From Zobellia uliginosa (lineage in GTDB: Bacteria > Bacteroidota > Bacteroidia > Flavobacteriales > Flavobacteriaceae), in contig NZ_JAHKPY010000003.1 in the NCBI RefSeq assembly GCF_018860745.1, forward strand, positions 248,001-312,000: a stretch of 64,000 nucleotides of DNA, given 5' to 3'. The notes below the pieces were generated by a model that was not told where the DNA came from, ran no database searches, and saw only the letters and a list, made by a program, of their open reading frames with translations. Shown piece by piece: positions 1 through 9,566 of the stretch (its first letter is position 1; each line of letters starts with the position of its first letter). The position numbers and the translations under genes were made by a program.

Positions 1-1
1 G

Positions 2-2692
2 ACGGATCCATCAATGGCTGATCATGTGTATTTGAAACCGTTGACTACCAAGTCAATAATCGAGATACTAAAGGAACATCCTCAAATAGATGCTGTTTTG
101 CCTACCATGGGAGGACAGACTGCTCTTAATTTATGTATAGAAGCAGATGAGAAAGGCATATGGAAAGATTTTGGAGTTGATCTTATTGGGGTTGATATTG
201 ATGCGATAAATATTACGGAAGATCGTGAACAGTTTCGTGAATTAATGCTTAAGATAGGTGTGGGCATGGCACCGCAAGCTACAGCTACATCTTTCTTAAA
301 AGGAAAAGAAATAGCACAGGAATTTGGCTTTCCGTTGGTAATTAGAGCATCTTATACCTTGGGAGGTGCTGGAGCGGCAATTGTTTATAAACCAGAAGAT
401 TTTGATGAATTATTGAGTCGTGGTTTGGAGATTTCTCCTATTCACGAAGTCATGATAGACAAAGCCTTAATGGGCTGGAAAGAATACGAACTAGAGTTAT
501 TACGTGATAATAACGATAATGTTGTAATTATCTGTGCCATAGAAAATATGGATCCAATGGGTATTCACACCGGAGATTCTATTACGGTGGCGCCTGCAAT
601 GACCTTGTCAGACAGAACGTATCAAAAAATGCGTGATATGGCAATCCATATGATGCGTAGCATTGGTGATTTTGCAGGTGGGTGTAACGTTCAGTTTGCA
701 GTAAGCCCTGACGATGAAGAGGAAATTATTGCCATTGAAATTAACCCCAGAGTATCTCGTTCTTCTGCATTGGCTTCAAAAGCAACGGGGTATCCTATCG
801 CAAAAATAGCTACAAAGTTGGCAATAGGGTATCATCTAAATGAACTCGATAATCAAATTACAAAATCAACTTCTGCGTTATTTGAGCCGACTTTGGATTA
901 TGTGATTGTTAAAATACCAAGATGGAACTTTGATAAATTTGAAGGTTCTGATCGTACCTTAGGTCTACAGATGAAATCTGTTGGAGAGGTTATGGGTATT
1001 GGACGTTCGTTCCAAGAAGCCCTTCACAAAGCAACACAATCTTTAGAGATCAAAAGAAATGGGCTAGGGGCAGATGGTAAAGGTTATAGTAACTATGACC
1101 AAATCATCAAGAAACTGACCATTCCAAGTTGGGATAGGGTTTTTGTCATATATGATGCTATCCAATTGGGTATTCCATTGAGTAGAATCCATGAGATAAC
1201 CAAAATAGACATGTGGTTCTTAAAACAGTATGAAGAACTTCATTTATTAGAGAAAGAGATTTCTACGTATACGATTGCAACGCTTACCAAAGATTTGATG
1301 TTGGAAGCAAAGCAAAAAGGTTTCGCAGATAGACAGATAGCGCATATGCTAGATTGTTATGAGAGTGAAGTACATAGTAAACGTACGGATGAAATGAACA
1401 TAAACAGGGTCTATAAATTAGTAGATACCTGTGCGGCCGAATTTAAGGCGATGACTCCATATTACTATTCTACTTTTGAAGCGGAAATTGAAAAACCGGA
1501 TGGTACACGTTACGTTGAGAATGACAGTATTGTTACGGACCGTAAGAAAATAGTAGTTCTAGGTTCTGGTCCAAACAGGATCGGTCAAGGAATTGAGTTT
1601 GATTATTGTTGTGTACATGGTGTACTTGCAGCAGCAGAATGTGGTTATGAGACCATCATGATCAACTGTAATCCAGAAACGGTTTCAACTGATTTTGACA
1701 CTGCGGATAAACTGTATTTTGAGCCGGTTTTCTGGGAGCATATCTACGATATTATTCGTCATGAGAAACCAGAAGGCGTTATTGTTCAATTAGGTGGGCA
1801 AACTGCTTTAAAATTAGCGGAAAAACTATCTAAATACGGTATCAAAATTATAGGCACTAGCTTTGAAGCATTAGATTTAGCGGAAGACAGAGGAAGTTTC
1901 TCTGAAATGCTTAAACAGAACAATATTCCTTTTCCGCAATACGGTATTGCTGAAACGGCAGATGAGGCTTTGGCCCTTGCCGATGAATTGGATTTTCCTT
2001 TGTTAGTAAGACCTTCTTATGTATTAGGTGGGCAGGGAATGAAAATAGTTATCAATAAGGAAGAACTAGAATCTCATGTAGTTGACCTTTTAAGAAAAAT
2101 ACCGAATAATAAATTGTTATTAGATCATTATCTAGATGGTGCTATTGAGGCTGAAGCCGATGCTATTTGCGATGGTGAAGACGTGTATATTATTGGTATA
2201 ATGGAACATATTGAGCCTTGTGGAATTCACTCAGGAGATTCTAATGCAACTTTGCCACCTTTTAACCTTGGTGAGTTTGTAATGCAACAGATAAAAGATC
2301 ATACTAAGAAAATTGCTTTAGCATTGAATACGGTAGGTCTTATAAATATTCAGTTTGCTATAAAAGATGATATGGTATATATCATTGAAGCCAACCCTAG
2401 GGCTTCTAGAACGGTTCCGTTTATTGCGAAGGCTTACAAAGAGCCTTATGTGAACTACGCAACTAAAGTTATGTTAGGGGATAAGAAAGTAAAGGACTTT
2501 AACTTTAAACCAGAGCTTAAAGGCTTTGCTATTAAGCAACCGGTCTTTTCTTTTAACAAATTTCCCAATGTAAATAAGAACCTAGGACCTGAAATGAAGA
2601 GTACGGGAGAGAGCATTCTTTTTATAGATAGCTTAAAAGATGATGATTTTTATAATCTTTATGCTAGAAGAAAAATGTATCTGAGCAAATAA
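2..2692 (+). CDS. carB: carbamoyl-phosphate synthase large subunit, 5'-truncated by the window
   Basis: Makes carbamoyl phosphate from bicarbonate, ammonia (channelled from the glutaminase subunit) and 2 ATP, for pyrimidine and arginine synthesis in the cytosol. The frame is open from base 2 and begins inside the conserved T-D-P-x-M-A-D segment, so about 55 N-terminal residues lie outside the window; the first ATG at 14 is internal. Two ATP-grasp halves are visible: the carboxyphosphate domain, the oligomerisation region, then a second half opening with GSGPNRIGQGIEFDY. The protein stops about 25 residues after the second K-S-T-G-E motif, so the C-terminal MGS-like allosteric domain of E. coli CarB (residues about 936-1073) is absent. 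As far as I know the shorter form is usual in flavobacteria. A terminator follows. Confidence 0.97.
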   Translation, partial: TDPSMADHVYLKPLTTKSIIEILKEHPQIDAVLPTMGGQTALNLCIEADEKGIWKDFGVDLIGVDIDAINITEDREQFRELMLKIGVGMAPQATATSFLKGKEIAQEFGFPLVIRASYTLGGAGAAIVYKPEDFDELLSRGLEISPIHEVMIDKALMGWKEYELELLRDNNDNVVIICAIENMDPMGIHTGDSITVAPAMTLSDRTYQKMRDMAIHMMRSIGDFAGGCNVQFAVSPDDEEEIIAIEINPRVSRSSALASKATGYPIAKIATKLAIGYHLNELDNQITKSTSALFEPTLDYVIVKIPRWNFDKFEGSDRTLGLQMKSVGEVMGIGRSFQEALHKATQSLEIKRNGLGADGKGYSNYDQIIKKLTIPSWDRVFVIYDAIQLGIPLSRIHEITKIDMWFLKQYEELHLLEKEISTYTIATLTKDLMLEAKQKGFADRQIAHMLDCYESEVHSKRTDEMNINRVYKLVDTCAAEFKAMTPYYYSTFEAEIEKPDGTRYVENDSIVTDRKKIVVLGSGPNRIGQGIEFDYCCVHGVLAAAECGYETIMINCNPETVSTDFDTADKLYFEPVFWEHIYDIIRHEKPEGVIVQLGGQTALKLAEKLSKYGIKIIGTSFEALDLAEDRGSFSEMLKQNNIPFPQYGIAETADEALALADELDFPLLVRPSYVLGGQGMKIVINKEELESHVVDLLRKIPNNKLLLDHYLDGAIEAEADAICDGEDVYIIGIMEHIEPCGIHSGDSNATLPPFNLGEFVMQQIKDHTKKIALALNTVGLINIQFAIKDDMVYIIEANPRASRTVPFIAKAYKEPYVNYATKVMLGDKKVKDFNFKPELKGFAIKQPVFSFNKFPNVNKNLGPEMKSTGESILFIDSLKDDDFYNLYARRKMYLSK

Positions 2693-2713
2693 TTAGCCGT
2701 AGGTTAGTAATTT

Positions 2714-2754
2714 AAAAAAGCTCGTGACAATACTATTTGTCACGAGCTTTTTTT
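2714..2754. terminator. bidirectional intrinsic terminator after carB
   Basis: A perfect stem GCTCGTGACAA / TTGTCACGAGC with a 6-nt loop, A-rich on the left and T8 on the right. It ends carB, and the A-run makes it usable for the convergent kinase gene on the minus strand. Confidence 0.9.
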
Positions 2755-2784
2755 ACAATAATTGCTGTTATTTGTAAAATAACC

Positions 2785-5700
2785 TTAATCGGTGTTTTTT
2801 GGAACGATATCATTTTCTATCATAGCCGTTATTTTTTGACCCACAACGTTTGGAAGGGTTACCTTAAAAGTAGTTCCTTTTCCTTTTCCATCAGATATTG
2901 CATTAATAGTACCATCGTGAGATTCAACAATTTGTTTGATCATATAAAGGCCTAATCCTGTACCTTTAACATCAGAATGAAACCTCTCAAAAGGAGAAAA
3001 AAGTTTTTTTAAAGATTTCTCATCCATTCCTGAACCATTATCAGAAACGAAGAATTGTATTTTTTCGCCATCTTCTTCGGCTTTGATATGAACTGTAGGT
3101 CGTTTCTGGTCTCCCATATACTTTATGGCGTTATCCAGAAGGTTACCAAAAACCTGAATAATTCTATTTCTATCACCATAGATGTTAGGTAGGTTTTCTT
3201 CCACGATCAGTTTTACCTTGGATACTTTTAATTTCCCTTTAACTAGGGTGGTGGATAATGAGACGATTTCATTAGTGTCTAGCACTTCATTTTTATTTTC
3301 GACTTTACCTATTTTTGCGATTTTAGTAATATCGGCGATAAGATTATTCATAGTATCACATGAAATATTGATCATTTCTAGATATTGCTCTAACTCGGGA
3401 AAATCCTTCATTACAAACTCCATCGGGATTAGGCTTGCAATGCCCTTAATACCGCTTAGCGGACTTTTGAGATCATGTGAAACGGCAAAAGTAAAACGTT
3501 GAATTTCTTGATTCTTTACTGTTAATTCATCCGCGGCCTTTTCTAATTCTTTCTTTTGCTGTTGCAACTGTCGCGTTCTCTCGTCTATCTTTTTTTCCAG
3601 CGTTAATTGGTATTTTTTTATATTTCTAATCCTAAGATATAGTCCTAGATAAATACAAGAAATTAACAAACCTATCATAAGTAGGAGAAACCACCAGGTT
3701 AGCCAAAAGGGTGGGGTAATGGTTATATTTAAGGTGGTTTCATTGTTGTTCCAAATGCCGTCAGAATTACTGGATTTTATTCTAAACGTATATTCCCCAG
3801 GTTCTAAATTTGTGTAATTGGCTGTTTTTTTGCTCCCAACGTAATTCCAATTTGTTTCAAAACCATCTAGGAAATAAGCATAATTTACTTTGTCTGGATG
3901 GCGAAAAGTCAACGCGTTATATTCAAAATTAATAACACTGTTATCATACGATAAGATAATAGAATCTGATTGCGAGATATGTTTTTTTAAAATTTTGGAT
4001 TCATCGCCAGGATTAACGGGTTTGTTGAAAATTTTTAAACTTGTAATATTTACCCTTGGTTTATCCTCTCTTTTTATTATATCCTTCGCTTGGAAAATAT
4101 TGAAACCATTGCTACCTCCAAAAATCAAATCGTAAGTTTTGGTTTTATAGAAGGAATTGGAGTTGAATTCGCTGCCTTGCAAACCATCACTAATATCATA
4201 ATTTATAGAGGTTTCAGTCTTAGGGTCAAAATGAATAATTCCATCTCCTGTACTAAGCCATAACCAATGGTTGCTATCTTCTATAATTCCTTTTATCGCA
4301 TCATTTTTCAATCCACTTTTATGTGTGATTGATTGGAAAGAATCGGTTTTGGAATTGTATTTGTTTAAGCCGGCTTGTGTACCAACCCACAAAACGCCTT
4401 TGCTATCTTCTACAATTGCATTAATGAAGTCATTACTTATGTTTTGTTCATTTTCTGGGCTATTATAACTTGTATACCACCATTTCTCATTTGTTTCAAC
4501 AAGTTTGTAAAGTCCTGAAATCTGTGTTCCCACCCAAACATTTCCGTTTTTATCTTCCGTTACGGTAGTAATAGTAGTGACCTTAGTCTTATTGATATTG
4601 TTTTTAAGGTCTATATTTTTATGTGTTTTTGTTTTAGGGTCATATACTTGTAATCCACCGTGAAAAGTTGAAATCCATATACGCTCTTTGCTGTCCATCA
4701 TTAGATTAAAGACATTATTTGACAGCAAGAATGAATTTTCTTTCGTTAAAACATCATAGTTTTTACTTTTCAGATTAAATACAGTAATACCCCCGCCCCA
4801 TGAACCCAGCCACAATTGATCTTCCTTGGTTTGCAGTATGCTTAACACTACATTGGTGTTTAGTTTTTTATTATCTAAATTGTATTTTATAAAAGAATTA
4901 GAAGTTCTGTCCCAATAATTTAAACCACCACCGTCAGTTCCTATCCAGAGGTGGTCATTGGTATTATTTCTGTCTTGAATAAAACAATTTATGTTATTAT
5001 TGTTTATCGACTGAGAATTAAATGGTTCGTTTTCAACATGCTTAAATTTATGATAAATAGGATCATAGAAACTTAGACCTTTTTTATAAGGCCCCAACCA
5101 CATAATTCCTTTGTTGTTATAAATGAACCATATGGAGTTACTGGAAATTGATTCTATATTTTTATTGTCATACTTTAGGTTTGATAACTGTCCGGTACTT
5201 TTGGAGTATATATAAAGTCCATCATTTTCACTACCTATCCAAAAATCGCCATTAGATGCAATTGATAAGGATAAAATAGGGAAGCCATTACTTATTGTTT
5301 TTCTGTTTATGTTTAATGAATTGTCATTTTCGACTTTTAATTCAATTAATTCCCCATTATGTAAACCGATTAAAAATCTAAATTCGTTTTGTTGTAGAAA
5401 ACTGCGTATTCTTTGATTTTCGTGAAGGGTTGATAAAATTTGCAATTCATTGTTCAATACCCATATATCATTATCGATTATAACCGCGGTTCTTTCGTTA
5501 TTTAGTTTTGCGATTTTTACAAAAAAGTTATCTGTGGCCCCTGGATACTTGAACTCTTTGGTTTCCCCCGTGTTAATTTCGTATCGGAAGAGACTAGTAG
5601 TTGTACCTAACCAAAGAAAACCTGAGCATTTAAAAACAGAATAAAAATGCTGTAAAGCTAATTTTTTGCCTTCACCAATAAACGGGTAGGATTTTAGAAC

Positions 5701-6057
5701 ATCCATTTCCCGGTGATAAATATTTAAACCTTGAACTGTGCCAATATATAATTGTCTATTGTCATCTTCGTAAATATCTTCTATATAACCATTGGTAAGG
5801 CCTGTTTTGCTATCTAGAGTCTGTTCGTAAATTTGAAAATTTTGACCATCGTATTTATTAAGGCCATTTCTAGTCCCAATCCATAAGTAACCATAACTAT
5901 CTTCAAACATAACATTGGCAGAGCTTTGAGATAAGCCACCAGGTAGGTGTTGAAACGATATGTTGTTTTGATTTTCCTGTGCAAATGAAAACCTACAACA
6001 TAGCAGTAGTAATGCCGACCATAACAGTAGTGTAGCTGATTGCTTGGATGAAATCAT
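2785..6057 (-). CDS. two-component-regulator-propeller sensor histidine kinase (non-hybrid)
   Basis: Membrane sensor kinase of the Reg_prop/Y_Y_Y type. An N-terminal signal peptide ends at SFAQ. A long periplasmic region with many W-I/L-G-T propeller repeats covers roughly residues 30-680, followed by a Y_Y_Y domain (about 690-765), one TM helix (about 770-795) and a coiled coil. Next come a HisKA box (VSHDLKSPLSG, His near 850) and HATPase_c with N box NLLDNAIKY, G1 DNGSGM and G2 GTGLGLYMIK. There is no receiver and no AraC domain, unlike Bacteroides hybrid HTCS regulators, so a separate response regulator is expected; none is adjacent. A TTG at 6078 would lengthen the protein by 7 residues, but the ATG at 6057 starts a proper signal peptide and is preferred. 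The ligand is unknown; relatives often sense polysaccharide fragments. Confidence 0.9.
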   Translation of the reverse strand: MISSKQSATLLLWSALLLLCCRFSFAQENQNNISFQHLPGGLSQSSANVMFEDSYGYLWIGTRNGLNKYDGQNFQIYEQTLDSKTGLTNGYIEDIYEDDNRQLYIGTVQGLNIYHREMDVLKSYPFIGEGKKLALQHFYSVFKCSGFLWLGTTTSLFRYEINTGETKEFKYPGATDNFFVKIAKLNNERTAVIIDNDIWVLNNELQILSTLHENQRIRSFLQQNEFRFLIGLHNGELIELKVENDNSLNINRKTISNGFPILSLSIASNGDFWIGSENDGLYIYSKSTGQLSNLKYDNKNIESISSNSIWFIYNNKGIMWLGPYKKGLSFYDPIYHKFKHVENEPFNSQSINNNNINCFIQDRNNTNDHLWIGTDGGGLNYWDRTSNSFIKYNLDNKKLNTNVVLSILQTKEDQLWLGSWGGGITVFNLKSKNYDVLTKENSFLLSNNVFNLMMDSKERIWISTFHGGLQVYDPKTKTHKNIDLKNNINKTKVTTITTVTEDKNGNVWVGTQISGLYKLVETNEKWWYTSYNSPENEQNISNDFINAIVEDSKGVLWVGTQAGLNKYNSKTDSFQSITHKSGLKNDAIKGIIEDSNHWLWLSTGDGIIHFDPKTETSINYDISDGLQGSEFNSNSFYKTKTYDLIFGGSNGFNIFQAKDIIKREDKPRVNITSLKIFNKPVNPGDESKILKKHISQSDSIILSYDNSVINFEYNALTFRHPDKVNYAYFLDGFETNWNYVGSKKTANYTNLEPGEYTFRIKSSNSDGIWNNNETTLNITITPPFWLTWWFLLLMIGLLISCIYLGLYLRIRNIKKYQLTLEKKIDERTRQLQQQKKELEKAADELTVKNQEIQRFTFAVSHDLKSPLSGIKGIASLIPMEFVMKDFPELEQYLEMINISCDTMNNLIADITKIAKIGKVENKNEVLDTNEIVSLSTTLVKGKLKVSKVKLIVEENLPNIYGDRNRIIQVFGNLLDNAIKYMGDQKRPTVHIKAEEDGEKIQFFVSDNGSGMDEKSLKKLFSPFERFHSDVKGTGLGLYMIKQIVESHDGTINAISDGKGKGTTFKVTLPNVVGQKITAMIENDIVPKNTD

Positions 6058-6210
6058 AATAACGTTGCGCGTAAACAATAAGTAGGTTAAAACCTACAAA
6101 TTATAGTTTTTATTCACACGTCGCCCATTTTTGTTGCCTGAGTGCACTATGTTGTTGTGAAAAGCTTATTTAAAGATAATCATAGCTTTAGGTCGTCATT
6201 TTTAATATAT

Positions 6211-6561
6211 CTAATTAAACCAAACGGCATACCCCTGTCGTCTAAGCTCCAATGCCAAGGCCTCTTCCATTTTTAAGGCTTTGGCTCTAGTTGGTATTGG
6301 GGCGATATGATGAAAAAGGCTCCCGCGTAAATATAGACCGTATTTTTCAACAAGGTTAGCAGATAATTTATGTCCTTTTTTGTTGATATATCCTGTTTTG
6401 TGTTGTTCAAATCGTTCTGTTGGAGTCTTACTGGTCATGCCTACATAAAGGCACTGTAGAACACCATTAAACTGAGGGTTTGCTTCTCTAAAACGTCTAT
6501 TCTCTGTAAAAACCTTTTTGGAAAGTTCTACAACATAAATATGGTAGACAGTTCTGGCCAT
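6211..6561 (-). CDS. small GIY-YIG-like nuclease-domain protein
   Basis: A 116-residue stand-alone domain. The N-terminus has HIYVVEL followed by LYVGMT, which correspond to the two GIY-YIG motif halves in diverged form. After these come a conserved Arg (T-E-R-F-E-Q-H), and a Glu near the C-terminus (M-E-E-A-L), the usual positions of the catalytic Arg and metal-binding Glu. Spacing between the halves is longer than in UvrC-type domains. It sits 17 bases downstream of the hybrid kinase gene on the same strand and may be cotranscribed, with no obvious functional link. Function is not known: DNA repair or an orphan nuclease are possible, and loss of activity cannot be excluded. Confidence 0.7.
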   Translation of the reverse strand: MARTVYHIYVVELSKKVFTENRRFREANPQFNGVLQCLYVGMTSKTPTERFEQHKTGYINKKGHKLSANLVEKYGLYLRGSLFHHIAPIPTRAKALKMEEALALELRRQGYAVWFN

Positions 6562-6578
6562 TAGTATAGGGGTGTTGT

Positions 6579-8810
6579 TTAGTGCGTATTTTCAACTTCT
6601 TCTTTTGGCAAGTATTTGAAGATAGTATCTAAGAATTCTGGAAGGTTATAGGGTTTATGAATAATATCGTTCATTCCGGAATTCAATATCTCCTTCCTTC
6701 CTTCGTCCAATTCAACGGCAGTCAAGGCTATAATTGGAATTTCTTTATCGTATTCACGAATCATCCTAGTAGCCTCCATGCCATTAATATTGGGCATATT
6801 GATATCCATTAATATTAAGTCGTAATCATTGGCTCTACTCATTATAACGGCCTGTTCACCATCATCTGCCAAACTGGATTTAATATTGTATTTATCTAAG
6901 GTTTTTTGTGTTACTTTTTGATTTATCTTATTGTCATCCACTACGAGAACATGTCTAACAACACTGTTCTTAATTGAGTTAGAGATGTTGGTATTTCCAT
7001 TTAACAAGGATGATTCTTTATCCTGTTTGGTCTGTTTCTTAAGCGTTAGTTGAAAACTGAATTCAGCGCCCTTATTAGGTTCACTTTTTAGATGAATCTC
7101 ACTTTTGTAAAGGTCCAGAATCTTCTTAACTATAGTGAGGCCAAGACCTGTTCCGGTGTAGCTATAGTTTTTATTTTCAATCTGGGTAAATTCTTTAAAA
7201 ATCTCTTCCTGCATGTTTTCAGGAATGCCCAGACCATCATCCTTTACCGTAAATTTCACCTTGCAGGTATTGCCATTAACAGGTTCAACTAAAACCAATT
7301 TTAACCAAATGTTTCCCTTCTCTGTAAATTTAATGGCGTTACCCATTAAATTTATAAGTATTTGAGAAAACCGAATGGGGTCTCCAACAAGGTTATTCGG
7401 TATGTTTTTATCTACTTGTAAGTGTAATTTATTACTATTTTCATGCAATGAAAATTCAAAAGAGCGAACAATATTCTGGATGAGTACATCTAGTTCGTAA
7501 GGAATTTTGGAAAGGGTAATGGCCTCTGCATCCATCTTGCTAAGTAATAGGACATCATTAATGAGTGCCAATAAATAATCTGCAGAGAATTTTAGAGAAC
7601 TTAAATCGTCTGCATAGGCTTTCAGGTTTTTATCTTCTTTTAATAAAGTGGAAATGCCAATAACACCATAAAGAGGTGTTCGAAGTTCATGACTTACGGT
7701 GGAAAGGAACTTGGTCTTAACCTTGGAAAGCTTTTCAGCTTTTGCGTTGGCCAAGCTAAGCTGTCTATTTTTAGCCCTTAGGTTATTGATGTATGTTTTT
7801 CTTGTTTTAAAGAATACGATGATGCCAAAAAGGGCTAAAACAAGAATTACAATGGCTCCAATGAGTACTGTTGTAAGGGATTGCGATTTAGAAATAAGTT
7901 CTTCTGAATATGCATGTTCTTTTAAAGCGGTTTTTAAATCTTTTTGCGCTTGCTCCAAATCAAACTTTACCCGTGCTTTTTCAGTTTCTTCTAATTTCTT
8001 AAGAGTATATGCTTTTTGTTTAAATTGATTGTATTTATCCAGATTGGCGAAAGCCTTTTGATAGTCATCAGTTTCACTGTATAGTTTGGCTAAATCGTCA
8101 TAGGCTTCTATGGCTAAATCGGTATTTTCAATTTTATCCGCTGTCTGTGCAATTTTTTCCAGTTTTAAAGCCGCCGTATTGTATTTTTTCTTTGCCAAGT
8201 AATATTTACCATATAAGAGGTCCATATATAACTTGTCTAATGAATCTACTTCTTTTGTTGATAGCGCTTCCGCTTTTTGAAGAAACGTATAGGCTTCATC
8301 AAATTGATTATTTTCCAAATAGGTCCAGATAAGGTTTACATAGGTTAAATAGACCTCGTCATAATCCTTGTTTTGTTCATTGATTTCAATACTTTCCTTA
8401 AAAAACTGAATTGCCTTTTTGTAGGTGTTTTCGTTGTCGGAATATAAAATACCTAGATTTAAAGCGCCCCATGCCACAAGACTATCCACTTGGATAGACC
8501 TTGCAAGCTCCAAAGCTTTTTCAGAATAAATCTTACCTTTTATGGTGTCTTCCGTTTCGGAATAAATTCCACCTAAAATATCGTATCCTAAAAACTCGTA
8601 ATAATCGTAATTATACTCCTGACCCTTTTTTACTAGGGTAGAGGCGTATTTAATAGCTTCTTTATAATTGTATTGATCGTAGGCTTCATTTGATCTGTTC
8701 ACGTAGGATTCCAAAGTATCGCGTTGCCATTCTGTTGTATTCTGAGCCAGTACATTTGTTAAATGGGAGAAGAGAAAGAAAACGAAAACGAGTGGTCTTA
8801 ATATACTCAT
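6579..8810 (-). CDS. TPR-containing hybrid sensor histidine kinase/response regulator
   Basis: A 743-residue membrane hybrid kinase. A signal peptide ends at VLAQ. Tetratricopeptide repeats fill about residues 40-270 (A/G-Y-D patterns such as NLGILYSDNE), then a coiled coil, one TM helix (about 318-340), HisKA (TVSHELRTPLYGVIG), HATPase_c (NLMGNAIKF, DDGLGIPE, GTGLGLTIVKK) and a C-terminal receiver (VLVVDDNKINQKV, phosphoacceptor Asp in LILMDINMPN, conserved Thr in IIALTA, Lys in HKPYNL). The periplasmic TPR region suggests sensing through protein or peptide contacts. The ATG at 8810 opens the signal peptide directly. No output DNA-binding domain is present, so the receiver probably acts in a phosphorelay or on a separate partner. 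Confidence 0.9.
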   Translation of the reverse strand: MSILRPLVFVFFLFSHLTNVLAQNTTEWQRDTLESYVNRSNEAYDQYNYKEAIKYASTLVKKGQEYNYDYYEFLGYDILGGIYSETEDTIKGKIYSEKALELARSIQVDSLVAWGALNLGILYSDNENTYKKAIQFFKESIEINEQNKDYDEVYLTYVNLIWTYLENNQFDEAYTFLQKAEALSTKEVDSLDKLYMDLLYGKYYLAKKKYNTAALKLEKIAQTADKIENTDLAIEAYDDLAKLYSETDDYQKAFANLDKYNQFKQKAYTLKKLEETEKARVKFDLEQAQKDLKTALKEHAYSEELISKSQSLTTVLIGAIVILVLALFGIIVFFKTRKTYINNLRAKNRQLSLANAKAEKLSKVKTKFLSTVSHELRTPLYGVIGISTLLKEDKNLKAYADDLSSLKFSADYLLALINDVLLLSKMDAEAITLSKIPYELDVLIQNIVRSFEFSLHENSNKLHLQVDKNIPNNLVGDPIRFSQILINLMGNAIKFTEKGNIWLKLVLVEPVNGNTCKVKFTVKDDGLGIPENMQEEIFKEFTQIENKNYSYTGTGLGLTIVKKILDLYKSEIHLKSEPNKGAEFSFQLTLKKQTKQDKESSLLNGNTNISNSIKNSVVRHVLVVDDNKINQKVTQKTLDKYNIKSSLADDGEQAVIMSRANDYDLILMDINMPNINGMEATRMIREYDKEIPIIALTAVELDEGRKEILNSGMNDIIHKPYNLPEFLDTIFKYLPKEEVENTH

Positions 8811-8951
8811 GAGAACTATGGGGGCCAGTATGTAATTTAGGGAGAATGACCGTTACGACAAGCTAATATAAGAATTTACTTCACAATTTATTGCGAAGAA
8901 ATGCATTCCTCGACGAATGGCAGGTCTATTTACGGTTATATCTGCTTTTTG

Positions 8952-9515
8952 TTAGGGTTGCCCAACTTCTACGTCTATGCCTTCCGTTGTAAAAGAAAAG
9001 GCCTGAGCACCTAATCCACCAACCATTACAGCTTGAAATAGAGGATTGAGCGGGCGTTTGGAATACCAATCAATTATAAAGTTGGCTCCGCTACCTCCAG
9101 ACGTGTCCTGTTGTTCTATAACATAGTCTATAGATTCCATAGGGCGCAGGTAAATTGCCTGGTCAATGTAGCTCCTTACCAAGTCACCACCTGTGTTGTA
9201 GTAATCTATAGTAGTAATGAATAGGCTGTCTTTTAAGCTCGTATTCCTTATACTTAAAGTGGCGGTCAATAATGTTCTTGTATCTCTGGTCTGGTTATAG
9301 ATATCAGAGTAAATGGGTACATATACTTGTTTAATAAGAGGGTCAACGGTAGTACCATCAACCCTTCTATTTAATGTATGTTCATCAAGTACCTTCACCG
9401 GTTTTTCTTCGGTAGGTCGTTTGCAAGAAGCGACAATGGTAACAAGCAAAATGATGCTGGCAATAACCCGAACAGATTTCTCAATAAAAAAATTTCCTTT
9501 ATCGTATGTATTCAT
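8952..9515 (-). CDS. DUF3124 family lipoprotein
   Basis: A lipoprotein of 187 residues when started at the ATG at 9515. The longer frame to 9545 uses a TTG and adds 10 residues that do not look like signal sequence. An N-terminal hydrophobic stretch ends in the lipobox V-A-S-C, so the protein is probably anchored in the periplasm or outer membrane. The mature part has the DUF3124 features as I recall them: V-Y-V-P-I-Y-S-x-I followed by a beta-rich domain with L-S-I-R-N-T. Function unknown. It lies just upstream of the hybrid kinase on the same strand, 141 bases away. Confidence 0.75.
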   Translation of the reverse strand: MNTYDKGNFFIEKSVRVIASIILLVTIVASCKRPTEEKPVKVLDEHTLNRRVDGTTVDPLIKQVYVPIYSDIYNQTRDTRTLLTATLSIRNTSLKDSLFITTIDYYNTGGDLVRSYIDQAIYLRPMESIDYVIEQQDTSGGSGANFIIDWYSKRPLNPLFQAVMVGGLGAQAFSFTTEGIDVEVGQP

Positions 9516-9566
9516 TGCCTTTATTCTTCTGATACTATTACACAAAGGTATCGTTAAAGTAGTTGC

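Noticed and set aside
6058-6078. TTG start for the propeller kinase
   Set aside because: The ATG seven codons later begins a well-formed signal peptide.
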